64,000 nucleotides of DNA, taken from Mycobacterium sp. 852002-40037_SCH5390672. Lineage in GTDB: Bacteria; Actinomycetota; Actinomycetes; Mycobacteriales; Mycobacteriaceae. The stretch is taken from the NCBI RefSeq assembly GCF_001665875.1, contig NZ_LZTA01000014.1, forward strand, positions 62,001 to 126,000, given 5' to 3'. The notes below the pieces were generated by a model. The model had not been told where the DNA came from and did not search any database. It was given only the letters and a program-made list of their open reading frames with translations. Each line of letters begins with the position of its first letter. Position 1 is the first letter of the stretch. Shown piece after piece: positions 39,907 to 47,813 of the stretch. A program made the position numbers and the translations under genes.

Positions 39907-40341
39907 ATGACTCGCCGACTGCGCCCTGGTTGGCTGGTGGTGTTTTTCGCAGTGGTGGTCTCGATCAGTGCGTGGCTGCCGTGGCTCAGGACGACGGTGA
40001 ACGGCGGGGGTTGGGCCAACGCCATCGGCGGTGCGCATGGCAACCTGGAACTGCCCCGGGGGTTCGGCGGGGGCCAGCTCATCGTGTTGTTGGCCTCGAC
40101 GCTGCTGGTGGTCGGCGCGATGATCGGCCGTGGTCTGTCGGTCAAGCTCGCTTCGGTTGCCGCGCTGTTGATTTCGTCGCTGCTCGTGGCGTTGACGGTG
40201 TGGTACTACAAGCTCAACGTCAACCCGCCGGTGTCGGCCGAATATGGCCTGTACGTCGGTGCGGTCGCTGCCGTCTGTGCGGTGGCGTGCTCGCTGGTGG
40301 CCGTGATCGCCGCATTGGCGTCCGGCCGGTCCGGCCGCTGA
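39907..40341 (+). CDS. Four-TM membrane protein (Rv0912-like)
   Basis: Small integral membrane protein of 144 residues with four hydrophobic segments: WLVVFFAVVVSISAWLPWL, LIVLLASTLLVVGAMIG, LASVAALLISSLLVALTVWY and GLYVGAVAAVCAVACSLVAVIAAL. The ATG at 39907 is preferred; an upstream GTG at 39880 would add nine polar residues. Corresponds to Rv0912. Function unknown. It converges on a VOC gene with a four-base gap. Confidence 0.83.
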   Translation: MTRRLRPGWLVVFFAVVVSISAWLPWLRTTVNGGGWANAIGGAHGNLELPRGFGGGQLIVLLASTLLVVGAMIGRGLSVKLASVAALLISSLLVALTVWYYKLNVNPPVSAEYGLYVGAVAAVCAVACSLVAVIAALASGRSGR

Positions 40342-40345
40342 GCCA

Positions 40346-40831
40346 TCAGGCCGACGGGAATTCGTGCTTTCCCGAAGCGCCGCTGTTGTCGGGCTCGTTG
40401 ACGCCGAATACGAAGGACGCGAACACGATTTCGCGCCCGTCGGGGTCGCGAAAGGTGACGGCGCCGGTGGCCGCCCAGTAGGGGTGTTGTTCGACAGGTT
40501 GCACTCCCGCGTCGTGCAGGCGTGCCAGGGCGGCTTGTTGCGCCTGTTGGTCGGGAAAGTACAGACACAGCTGCTCATGGTGGTCCACCGCGACGGCCTC
40601 GGCGGCCTCGACGATTTCCATGGTGAGGTTCCAGCTGGGCAACCCGAAGATCGCTCCGTTGCTTCCGTAGCTGTCCCCGAACGTTTCATAGAGCGGCAGC
40701 CCCACCAGATCGCGGTAGAACTGCACGGTTTCCGCGAAATGCGAGGAGCGATGCGCGAATCGGATGGCGCCGATGGGCGCCAGCTGCGGCGGCCAGTGCG
40801 TCATGTGGTGGTGCCTGCCGTCGCTCATCAT
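40346..40831 (-). CDS. VOC-family protein coupled to a carotenoid oxygenase gene
   Basis: Single-domain VOC protein of 161 residues: IGAIRFAHRSSHFAETVQFYRDLVGLPLYETFGDSYGSNGAIFGLP and a C-terminal AVTFRDPDGREIVFASFVFG. The start ATG at 40831 overlaps the stop of the carotenoid oxygenase gene by four bases, so translation is coupled; ATGs at 40828 and 40804 are alternatives. A possible role on oxygenase products is inference from the coupling. I do not recall a counterpart at this place in M. tuberculosis. Confidence 0.82.
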   Translation of the reverse strand: MMSDGRHHHMTHWPPQLAPIGAIRFAHRSSHFAETVQFYRDLVGLPLYETFGDSYGSNGAIFGLPSWNLTMEIVEAAEAVAVDHHEQLCLYFPDQQAQQAALARLHDAGVQPVEQHPYWAATGAVTFRDPDGREIVFASFVFGVNEPDNSGASGKHEFPSA

Positions 40832-42348
40832 AATCCGATGGCCGCGGCGGCAGAGGCGGCGCTGTCCCACCGGCGTAATTGAGCACCAGGTGCCCATGTC
40901 GCGTGGGTGCCGCTGGAAATCCGTTCCGGCAGTCGAAGTTTGCACACCGCGCCGTCGCCGACCCGGGCGGCGTCCAACACCAGGCAATAGGAGGCGTCGG
41001 CGTTCATGTCGGTGGTCAGTGTGATGAGGTAGCCGTCGTCTTCATCGGTGGCGCCCACGCGCGGCGTCATCGCGGTTTCGCTGCCGTAGACGCCCTCGCC
41101 GAACGAGAACCCCTCCTCGGTCCCGGTGCGCAGGTCGTGTTTGACCAGACCGTCGAACAAGAACCAGCCGGGCTTGCCGGTGGCGGCATAGGCGTAGCGG
41201 TAGTCACCTGCGGCGTAGTCAGGATTGATGGTGCCGAACTCGGTGATGGACTCCGAGAGCTGCTCTTCTCGCACCGCCCCGGTGACCAGATTGAAGCGCC
41301 ACCGGTGCAGCCGAGCCTGCAGGCGGTCCAGGGCCAGAAAACGAAACAGCTTCTCCCACTTGGTTCCTCCGGTATCAAGCGGTGACGGCTCGCCTTCGAA
41401 GAAGCCGTCCAGCACGATCTCGTCGCCATCTTCGTAGGCGTTGGTGAAGTGCAGCACGAACGTGGGGTCGGCCTCGAACCAGCGAATGTCCCCGGTGCCG
41501 CCGCGGCGCGGGATCACCGCGAACCGCGACGGCATGTCGGAATAGAAGCGCGGCAGGTGCACGTCGTGCTCAAGCAGCTGGGGGTCCCAGAACAGCGGGA
41601 AATCGTTGAGGATGGCGTAGTTCTCGGTGAAGGCCATGTCGTGCGGGAGACGCGGACCCGGGAGCGGGATGTCGACAAAGTGCGCCAATTCGTTGCGCTC
41701 GTCGACCACCCCGTAATGCATATACGGCTCTTGCTTGCTGTAGTTGAAGAACAACAGTTCACCGGTTCTGTTGTCTACCTTGGGATGTGCGGACACGCCC
41801 CAATCGGCTGGAAAACCGCCGTTCCACGACTCCTTGCCGAGTGTGTCGGCCGAGTACGGGTCGATTCGGTACAGGTCGCCGCACTGGTAGAAGCTGGTCA
41901 GCGCGATACCGCGGTGGACGATGACGTCTGTGCTCGATGCGTCCTTCATCTTCGTCCGCGCGCCCCACCCTGGCTCGCGCCGGGCCAGTTGCACGGGCTC
42001 GGCCAGACCCGGCCACAGCGGTTCGCCCGCCTCGTTCTCGGCCAGGAAACCGTCGGTACGGATGAATCGGTTGCGGTAGAAGGCTTTTCCGCCGCGGAAG
42101 CCGACCACGTGCACCATGCCGTCGCCGTCGAACGGGTGATAGGTCTTCAACGCCGGGTGCAGCGGATTCTCGGTGTTGCGCAGGTAGACGCCGTCCAGGT
42201 CGCGGGGAATTTCGCCTTCAACGGCGATGAGGTCGTCGGCGTCCCACTCGGTGGTCTGGGGGCGCCACGGTCCGGTGCGGTAGGGGTGGTCGTCATCTTC
42301 GGGCAGGGTGGACAGGAACTTGCCGACGATCTCAACGTCCATGGTCAT
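40828..42348 (-). CDS. Carotenoid (beta,beta-carotene-type) oxygenase (Rv0913c-like)
   Basis: Fe(II)-dependent carotenoid cleavage dioxygenase with a seven-bladed propeller, 506 residues (501 in Rv0913c). Histidines of the kind that ligate iron are visible in VSAHPKVDNRTGELLFF, GPRLPHDMAFTENYAILNDF, TFVLHFTNAYEDGDEIVLDGFFEG and at the C-terminal GTHATWAPG. The N-terminal DGVYLRNTENPLHPALKTYHPFDGDGMVH is the typical entry motif. The product likely cleaves carotenoids or related polyenes to apocarotenals. The start overlaps the end of a thiolase remnant by four bases. Confidence 0.92.
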   Translation of the reverse strand: MTMDVEIVGKFLSTLPEDDDHPYRTGPWRPQTTEWDADDLIAVEGEIPRDLDGVYLRNTENPLHPALKTYHPFDGDGMVHVVGFRGGKAFYRNRFIRTDGFLAENEAGEPLWPGLAEPVQLARREPGWGARTKMKDASSTDVIVHRGIALTSFYQCGDLYRIDPYSADTLGKESWNGGFPADWGVSAHPKVDNRTGELLFFNYSKQEPYMHYGVVDERNELAHFVDIPLPGPRLPHDMAFTENYAILNDFPLFWDPQLLEHDVHLPRFYSDMPSRFAVIPRRGGTGDIRWFEADPTFVLHFTNAYEDGDEIVLDGFFEGEPSPLDTGGTKWEKLFRFLALDRLQARLHRWRFNLVTGAVREEQLSESITEFGTINPDYAAGDYRYAYAATGKPGWFLFDGLVKHDLRTGTEEGFSFGEGVYGSETAMTPRVGATDEDDGYLITLTTDMNADASYCLVLDAARVGDGAVCKLRLPERISSGTHATWAPGAQLRRWDSAASAAAAIGL

Positions 42349-42554
42349 GCGCCTTCGGTGCGGGTGACGACGAAACCGTGGTGGCGGTGCGCCGGCCGGA
42401 GGCCCCGACCGGGTGTCCGCCGCCGATCAGTCCGCCGCGCGGCGTCGACGATTTCGGCGGTCAATGCGGCGAAGTCGCGGCCTTCTTTGGTGAGGTTAGG
42501 AGCGAAATCGCCTGGCTGACTGCCGAGAATCCACACACCGGTCGACCCATCCAT
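42345..42554 (-). pseudogene. Decayed thiolase/lipid-transfer-type gene (Rv0914c-like remnant)
   Basis: A 69-codon frame starting VWILGSQPGDFAPNL and continuing KEGRDFAALTAEIVDAA, the expected N-terminus of a thiolase-like protein such as Rv0914c (about 412 residues). After about 35 residues the match breaks. In another minus-strand frame, 42433-42401 encodes the thiolase C-terminal signature GLIGGGHPVGA, followed by SGRRTATTV at the frame switch; the last codons then read FVVTRTEGA. So roughly 1 kb of the middle is missing, with at least one frame change. It overlaps the carotenoid oxygenase start by four bases, as an intact operon gene would. It is unlikely to make a working enzyme. Confidence 0.75.
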
Positions 42555-43287
42555 ACGCCGACGGTACTCCCGCAGGTCCGGGTTGTCGGGCCTATCGGCG
42601 AGCCGGTGCCGACGGGCGCGGGTCGGCGAAGGGGCCCAAAATAGGGCGGCCCCGTCGGCTCTCGGGCTGAACCGACGGGACCTAGACGAATGCGAAGGCC
42701 GGCCGACGCAATCGCCTCTGTTGGATCATTGCCACCAATGACGGTCGACAAACATGCTGACCCAATCTGTTTCAGTGTGACACGCAATTGGCGCCGCGCC
42801 TGCCAAATGACGATTCTCGTTATGCGTGTGTGCAACACGGTCGTTGCCGGTTCCGCCGACGCGACGCTGAGCTGCGGTAAGTGGTGCGCTTGTACCGATT
42901 GAGTCGGCGGCAGAACAGGCGGGTCGCGCGCCGCCCCGGCCCGCGTGCTGAAATGCCCGCCTCGTAGCCACAAGCCGGCTCCCCGGCGGCAGCGCCCACC
43001 TCTGGGTGCCACCGGTCCGGGGTCCATCGTGGCAACGGGCGGGGGTCCCGCGTAATCCAGTTCGACGGCAGCGGTAGCAAAGCGGGCAGCGCTTTTCAGC
43101 TGCCTATACAAGCAGCCAGCTAATCGGTCGAAGGGAGCGCTGCGGTGCGGAATCGCTGCGTTGCGACACGGTTACGGATGGATACCTATCAGCTCATCAC
43201 TGGTCACATATGCCCCGCAGATCACTATCGTCACATGGGCCAGCTGAAGGACGTCAATGCGGTGTCCTACCCCTCGAAAGGTGCTAC
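42555..43287. other. Intergenic region without recognised gene
   Basis: About 730 bases between the thiolase remnant and the secreted DUF4185 gene. Both strands were read. Open frames here are short or GC-driven and none has a convincing start or domain. The base composition is locally less GC-rich around 42700-42850 and 43140-43260. In M. tuberculosis this interval corresponds to the place of PPE14, PE7 and betP, none of which I can find here. The promoter of the next gene must lie here, but no consensus elements are clear. Confidence 0.5.
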
Positions 43288-44781
43288 ATGTCGGCGTTTC
43301 TGCGAAGTGTGTCGCTCACGATGGCGTCGGCGGCCGCTGTCGGATTCGTCCTCGTGGTGGGGCCCGCGCCAGTTGCAAACGCCACACCGTGCGGGGCGCC
43401 CGAAGCGAACGTGGATCCTCCGGCCGCGCCGCCGGCTATGCCCGCTCCTCAGCCGGTCGTCCAGCCACCGACCGGGCGCAGGCCCACGCACACCAATGAC
43501 CAGGCGCCGCTCCCGCGGCTGGGTCCGCTGATCTCGTCATTGCTCAAGCCGACCGCTCCGGGCCGGCAGTACTCCGCACCGATGCACCCGCAAGCCGAGG
43601 TGTTGCCGCCCGGACCCAATCCGCCCGCGCCCGGAGTCCCCGTGGTGCCGCCGAACGCCAACCAGCTGCGCCCGAACGCCGCCGCGATTCCGCAGCCGCA
43701 ACCGCAGCCCGAACCCGGACCGCCGCCTCCTTCGATCGCGGGAGCTCCGACATCGCTCGTCGACTGGGTGACCGGACCGAACGGCCCGAACAAAACCCTG
43801 CAACGCTTCAGCATTTCAGGTACGGACCTCGGGATTGCCTGGGACAACGGCGATCCCGCCAACCGTCAGGTGCTGATGGCCTTCGGCGACACCTTCGGCT
43901 ATTGCAAGACGCACGGCCAGCAGTGGCGCTACAACACCCTGTTCCGCAGCAACGATCACGATCTGTCCAAGGGAATTCACATCGCCGACGGGGTGCCGAA
44001 CGACAGGTATTCCGGGTCGCCGGTGTGGGCACCCGGACTTTCCAAGCAGGTCGTCAACACCATCCACAAGGCGGCGCACGAGACGGGAATCATTCCTACC
44101 GCGGCGATGTCCATGGGCAGAACCCAGTACATGAGCTACATGTCAATCCGCCAGTGGGGCCGCGACGGCGAGTGGTCGACGAACTACTCGGCGATCGCCA
44201 GGTCTAACGACAATGGCCAGAACTGGGGGATCTTCCCGACCACCATTCGTACGGCCTCGCCGGATGCCATTCCGGGAGCCGGGTTTACGCCAGGAAATGA
44301 GAATTTCCAGATGGGCGCGTTCATGAAGGGGAACGACGGTTACCTGTACCAGTTCGGCACGCCGTCGGGACGTGGTGGTGCGGCATTTCTCTCACGCGTC
44401 CCACCGAATCAGTTGCCCGACCTGACCAAGTACCAGTACTGGAACGGCGACAACGGCGGTCATTGGGTCGCGAACAATCCGGGCGCGGCGACGCCGATTT
44501 TCCCGGGACCGGTCGGCGAAATGTCGGCCCAGTACAACAGTTATCTCAAGCAATACCTGGTGCTCTACACCGACGGCGGCAGCAACGACGTCGTGGCACG
44601 GACCGCGCCGACGCCGCAAGGGCCATGGAGTCCCGAGCAACCGCTGGTGTCCTCGTTCCAGATGCCCGGCGGTATCTACGCGCCGATGATCCATCCCTGG
44701 TCGTCGGGCCGAGACCTGTATTTCAACCTGTCGTTGTGGTCGGCATACGACGTGATGCTGATGCACACCGTGCTGCCGTAG
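43288..44781 (+). CDS. Secreted DUF4185 protein, probable GH183 endo-D-arabinanase
   Basis: Exported protein of 497 residues. A signal peptide (SLTMASAAAVGFVLVVG, cleavage near ANA-T) precedes a Pro/Ala-rich spacer of about 120 residues. The DUF4185 domain follows from about residue 150: GTDLGIAWDNGDPANRQVLMAFGDTFG, NTLFRSNDHDLSKGI, YSGSPVWAPGLSK, IARSNDNGQNW, GAFMKGNDGYLYQFGTPSGRGGAAFLSRVP, YLVLYTDGGSNDVVARTA, GIYAPMIHPWSSGRDLYFNLS. DUF4185 members have been assigned to glycoside hydrolase family GH183, endo-acting on D-arabinan of arabinogalactan and lipoarabinomannan. Cell-wall arabinan remodelling is therefore the likely role. Start ATG 43288; no operon partner is evident. Confidence 0.85.
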   Translation: MSAFLRSVSLTMASAAAVGFVLVVGPAPVANATPCGAPEANVDPPAAPPAMPAPQPVVQPPTGRRPTHTNDQAPLPRLGPLISSLLKPTAPGRQYSAPMHPQAEVLPPGPNPPAPGVPVVPPNANQLRPNAAAIPQPQPQPEPGPPPPSIAGAPTSLVDWVTGPNGPNKTLQRFSISGTDLGIAWDNGDPANRQVLMAFGDTFGYCKTHGQQWRYNTLFRSNDHDLSKGIHIADGVPNDRYSGSPVWAPGLSKQVVNTIHKAAHETGIIPTAAMSMGRTQYMSYMSIRQWGRDGEWSTNYSAIARSNDNGQNWGIFPTTIRTASPDAIPGAGFTPGNENFQMGAFMKGNDGYLYQFGTPSGRGGAAFLSRVPPNQLPDLTKYQYWNGDNGGHWVANNPGAATPIFPGPVGEMSAQYNSYLKQYLVLYTDGGSNDVVARTAPTPQGPWSPEQPLVSSFQMPGGIYAPMIHPWSSGRDLYFNLSLWSAYDVMLMHTVLP

Positions 44782-44827
44782 AGCCGTTGCCGTCGAACAA
44801 CGATGGACGAGTGAGAGGAGGGCGACG

Positions 44828-45214
44828 ATGATCGCCTTGAAGTGTCACGACGATTGTTGCGGCCTCGCCGACCCGCTCACTCCTCTCGCGGCGGCGGCGC
44901 TACCCGACGATGTGCCCGTTTCGTCGGCAGGCGAGTTCTGCCGGGGCGAGGGCGCCAACGGTGCGGACGCCCATACGGTGTTCGACGGTCACCGTCCGGA
45001 CTTTTGGACCGCGGGCAGGCCGGGGCTGCGAGACATCGAGGTGTGCATCGAAGGGACCCGCGCCGACGGCGCGATAAGCCTGGGCCTGGTGGTCAACGGC
45101 CTGGATTGCAGTGGTGTTCCGATTGATCAGGCGCTTTCGCTCGCAGACGCCCGGGGGGATGCGGGCGTCTGCGGCGTCAGCTGCCGGGGAGGTGGACACC
45201 TCAAGGCCAGTTAG
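44828..45214 (+). CDS. Hypothetical protein with possible 3' frameshift
   Basis: The 128-residue frame has a strong ribosome site (GAGGAGGGCG) seven bases before its ATG, so it is probably translated, perhaps from the DUF4185 transcript 46 bases upstream. The N-terminus is Cys-rich (KCHDDCCGL); the core GLRDIEVCIEGTRADGAISLGLVVNG and IDQALSLADAR resembles small actinobacterial proteins of unknown function. After SLADAR the frame turns Gly/Cys-rich, whereas another frame reads MRASAASAAGEVD, a more typical ending. A frameshift at the six-G run near 45152 would join them. No function can be given. Confidence 0.55.
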   Translation: MIALKCHDDCCGLADPLTPLAAAALPDDVPVSSAGEFCRGEGANGADAHTVFDGHRPDFWTAGRPGLRDIEVCIEGTRADGAISLGLVVNGLDCSGVPIDQALSLADARGDAGVCGVSCRGGGHLKAS

Positions 45215-45259
45215 CCAGCGGCTGAGGGCTTTTCGCGAGGTCGATCGCGGGGCGATCGA

Positions 45260-45490
45260 TTACGGGCCCGGTTGGGGTGGCGGCGGAATCCACCGCTTGC
45301 CATCTGTTGTCCATCCGCACGGCAGATAGTCCCAGTGCCCTGGCGGTTGGGGATCGAACGACAAGCACTTCGGTGAGTAGAAAGAGGGTGCTGGAGGAGG
45401 AGGTGGTGGCGGCTGGTCCTTAGCGTGGGCGATCGCCCCGCTGAGCATCACGGCCCCAACGGCCATCAGTGTCGCGACTAGCTTCCGCAT
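45260..45490 (-). CDS. Small secreted proline-rich protein
   Basis: A 76-residue protein with a clean signal peptide (RKLVATLMAVGAVMLSGAIAHA, cleavage near AHA-K), a run of seven prolines, and a short mature domain containing two Cys (PKCLSF and LPCGW) and ending PPPPQPG. It resembles small exported mycobacterial proteins of unknown function. Ribosome site weak. The gene is on the minus strand, facing the hypothetical at 44828. Confidence 0.65.
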   Translation of the reverse strand: MRKLVATLMAVGAVMLSGAIAHAKDQPPPPPPPAPSFYSPKCLSFDPQPPGHWDYLPCGWTTDGKRWIPPPPQPGP

Positions 45491-45886
45491 CGCAGGCTCG
45501 GTAGGTCTTATGCCCCAACGAAGCGACGGGCGCTACGTTTCTTCCCTCACACGCACGGTATAGATGGTAGTCCTCTTTTCCGCGCAAGTGCGGAACCTGA
45601 ATCGCTCCTGCCGACGAGGTCGGGCGCCGGGACGTGCCGCCGGCCACTGTCGCCACACAGGACCGGCATCACTACCCAGACAAGATGACGTCCCGCTGCG
45701 CCTGGGTCGCGGTGTCGGGGCTGTCCGGTGTGTTTGTTTGACCGCGGCAGACCGCAACGGCCGAGGGCTGAGCCCAGCTCGCGGCAACTTGGAATCTGGT
45801 GCGCCCGAGGCAGTTCAGCACTGGCACATAGGGCCACCTGGGGATAGCGCGAAAGAAAAAGGAACGTCCGCTTGGGCTGAACGGCG
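45491..45886. other. Intergenic region, nothing recognised
   Basis: About 400 bases between two small minus-strand genes. Both strands were read: frames here are short, lack domains and show no codon bias worth trusting. No repeats, tRNA or strong hairpins seen. Confidence 0.5.
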
Positions 45887-46174
45887 CTACGCGGCGCTGT
45901 GCCGATGCCACGGCGCATGTGTCTTTTTCATCTCGCGGCTGCCCGTCGCCAGGTGAGATATGGAAGCCAACGCCACGTCGCTGCTTCGCGCGCGATGGTC
46001 GGCGTCGCGACGGATGCACCAGACGGTCGTCATGGCCGCGGCGGCCAGCGTCAGGGCCAACACGATCACAACGTCGCCCAAGGCGAGCAACAAAACCATG
46101 CCCCCGATAATCCATAGCGTCTCAGCAATTGGGTAACGGGCATTCGAGCGTTCGCCGGTGATGGTCTGCCGCAT
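45887..46174 (-). CDS. Small two-TM membrane protein
   Basis: A 95-residue frame starting MRQTITGERSNARYPIAETL followed by a long hydrophobic region WIIGGMVLLLALGDVVIVLALTLAAAAM and a polar, His/Arg-rich C-terminus. The layout (short N-terminal tail, hairpin of two helices, basic tail) is consistent with a membrane protein. The tail from about residue 70 may not be conserved. No family recognised. Confidence 0.5.
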   Translation of the reverse strand: MRQTITGERSNARYPIAETLWIIGGMVLLLALGDVVIVLALTLAAAAMTTVWCIRRDADHRARSSDVALASISHLATGSREMKKTHAPWHRHSAA

Positions 46175-46289
46175 GTCGGCCTCGCTAAGTGTGAAGGGTC
46201 GCCCTCGATTCGGTGACTACGCTGTGCAACACCCGAGCGGCCGGAAGGCTGCCCAACCTGGGCACGAGGTGACCCAACTCACTGCGCGC

Positions 46290-46682
46290 TTATGCCGTGG
46301 AAGCACCTGCGCGTTTTTGGTTGGCCAACGCGGCGAGCCCCAAGCCAAGAAATAGCGCTGCGCCGCCCCCGGTGACGATGGCACCGGTCGGCGGCAGCGT
46401 CTGACGCTGGATGCCGCGGAGCGCTGCGATGATGTCCAGGGCGTCGGTGAGCAGTCCGAGTTGCAGTGCGCGGGTGCGCAATCGCGGTGAGGCGTCCGTG
46501 ACGGCGAGGGCCAGCGTCAGTTCGCGAGACCCGAACAGTTGGGTGATGAAGGGCTGCTGTGTAGCAGTGGCGAGCCCAAACAGACGTGCGGCCTTAGCTG
46601 GGGCAGCCCATGCGGCGAGGCCGGTGGCGAATCGCAGTGCCGCGAATGTAGGGATGAGGGCACCGTTCGGTGTGGTGGTCAT
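46290..46682 (-). CDS. Hypothetical small membrane protein
   Basis: The 130-residue frame starts MTTTPNGALIPTFAALRFATGLAAW behind a GAGGA site at 46682 and has moderately hydrophobic helices: PAKAARLFGLATATQQPFITQLFG, LQLGLLTDALDIIAALRGI, and GAIVTGGGAALFLGLGLAAL at the end. The pattern resembles DUF4267-like small membrane proteins, but I cannot assign it firmly. A longer frame upstream (from 46769) lacks a ribosome site. Confidence 0.6.
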   Translation of the reverse strand: MTTTPNGALIPTFAALRFATGLAAWAAPAKAARLFGLATATQQPFITQLFGSRELTLALAVTDASPRLRTRALQLGLLTDALDIIAALRGIQRQTLPPTGAIVTGGGAALFLGLGLAALANQKRAGASTA

Positions 46683-46893
46683 AGGACCATCCTCTTCTAC
46701 AGTGCTGCCGATTCGTGAGTGTTCCCGCGCCATCTGGTCGCTCGGCCAACCATCCAGCGGCTTTGGCATACTTCATCGTGGGGCCAGCGAGCAAACACAG
46801 TGTTGTCCGGGATTCACACAGCAAAGGAAGCTGGTTTCAACTTGTCGCCCGCGCTGCGCCGGACGCTGACGTGACCGCGTTTGGCGTGGTGCG

Positions 46894-46920
46894 CCCCGGC
46901 AGAATTCGAACCTGCGACAC
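46894..46920 (-). repeat. Direct copy of the tRNA-Arg 3' part (candidate attachment site)
   Basis: This 27-base segment (CCCCGGCAGAATTCGAACCT followed by GCGACAC on the plus strand) matches the T-arm and acceptor 3' part of the tRNA-Arg(CCU) gene at 52213-52239 with one mismatch and in the same orientation. The rest of a tRNA is missing: beyond the variable loop the sequence gives a Cys-like anticodon loop without a matching 5' stem strand, so it is not a functional tRNA. A duplicated tRNA 3' end is the classic mark of integration at that tRNA. Confidence 0.7.
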
Positions 46921-47352
46921 GGGTTTTGCAGTCGACGGTTCGCGGTGGGTGCCGGTAGATGCGTTGAATCCTTGCGCCGCAAAGGATTACGGCGCTTGAT
47001 CGTTGCCGACAGTAAAGGCTCAGCGACGCGGCATATCGCCGCATAAAGTCTTTCACCGATGAAGGTGAATCGCTGCTGACCAACAAGTAGACCCATCAGT
47101 CGGCTTTGAAGTACGCCGGCTACGCCAGCCCCGCAGAGTGGGGCCGGGAAAAGGCCAATCCCTGCGAACTGGACAACGGCCTCGCATTCGTCAAAGGCGA
47201 CACGATGACCGTGCCCGAGAACGTCGCCAGGAACGGGAGTAATCCCGCTGGGTTGAGCGAGTCAGCAGCAAGAGCAGGCCAATGACCCGAGCGGCCGAGC
47301 ACCAAAATCGTTTGCTGATTATCCATCGTTATAGCTGGGTATTCATGCGATT
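46921..47352. other. Gap with an unidentified coding-like fragment
   Basis: About 430 bases just inside the tRNA-fragment end. No intact gene is seen. On the plus strand the frame 47092-47283 reads like a real protein (ALKYAGYASPAEWGREKANP, then CELDNGLAFVKGDTMTVPE), but it lacks a start codon near its beginning and follows a stop at 47089. I take it as a decayed gene of unknown type, possibly from the integrated element. Confidence 0.4.
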
Positions 47353-47658
47353 GTGCGCTTCATTTACGTCGTTGTCGCGGTCGGCATAGCCATCGCCGTC
47401 CTGTTCGTCGCCCCGGCTGTGCTGATAAGTGCGTCTGCTCGCGCTGACTTCAGCGGTTACACTAATTGCGTCGGAAGCATTACTGAAGTCCCGCTGTGGG
47501 AACACGACTCCCAAAACATGCAGCTTGTCGGAGTTATTGAGCAGGATCTAAATTCTGGTGTTTCCCGTGCTGCTGAAACGCAGAAAGTAGCGCAGATGGG
47601 ATTCGACGCGCGCCTTGCCAATAGTATTGTGGAGTGCGTTATTCAGGAGCACCCGTAG
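47353..47658 (+). CDS. Small exported protein
   Basis: A 101-residue frame from a GTG at 47353. The N-terminus FIYVVVAVGIAIAVLFVAPAVL is a signal peptide or TM segment with possible cleavage near ASARA-D. The mature part (about 70 residues) has two Cys (TNCVGS and VECVIQ) and a helical stretch VIEQDLNSGVSRAAETQKVAQMGFDARLANSIVE. Size and layout recall small secreted mycobacterial proteins such as the DUF732 group, but I cannot assign it. Ribosome site unclear. It lies inside the tRNA-bounded segment. Confidence 0.55.
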   Translation: MRFIYVVVAVGIAIAVLFVAPAVLISASARADFSGYTNCVGSITEVPLWEHDSQNMQLVGVIEQDLNSGVSRAAETQKVAQMGFDARLANSIVECVIQEHP

Positions 47659-47667
47659 GGAAAGTTC

Positions 47668-47738
47668 GACCAGTCGTTGTCGATTCTTCCTTGCCCGAAC
47701 ACCGGGCAACAGTGGACCACTACGGCGGGCTCACCTCC
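47668..47738 (-). mobile_element. IS3-family end remnant
   Basis: About 70 bases that resemble the 5' end of the IS3-type element at 51336-52117 (its right end and the bases before orfA): both contain, on the plus strand, CTTCCTxGCCCGAACA and TGGACCACTACGxxGGGCTC. Only this end is left; no transposase sequence follows. Same orientation as the larger copy. Confidence 0.55.
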
Positions 47739-47813
47739 TCACGGTCATCCATGCTGTTGCTGTTAGGTCGCAGACGTCGGATGCGGGGCGCCTGGTGTTG
47801 CTGGCCGGCTGGC

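Noticed and set aside
41449..42519. 356-codon plus-strand frame
   Set aside because: Fully antisense to the carotenoid oxygenase, which has conserved motifs; this frame has no domain or ribosome site.
42461..43111. 216-codon minus-strand frame in the 42.6-43.1 kb gap
   Set aside because: No ribosome site, Arg/Pro-rich composition and frame conflict with the thiolase remnant; no recognisable domain.
46891..46960. Possible intact tRNA-Cys (GCA-like anticodon loop)
   Set aside because: Only the 3' half folds; the bases 5' of the anticodon loop do not pair with the 3' stem strand and no D-arm or acceptor 5' strand is present.
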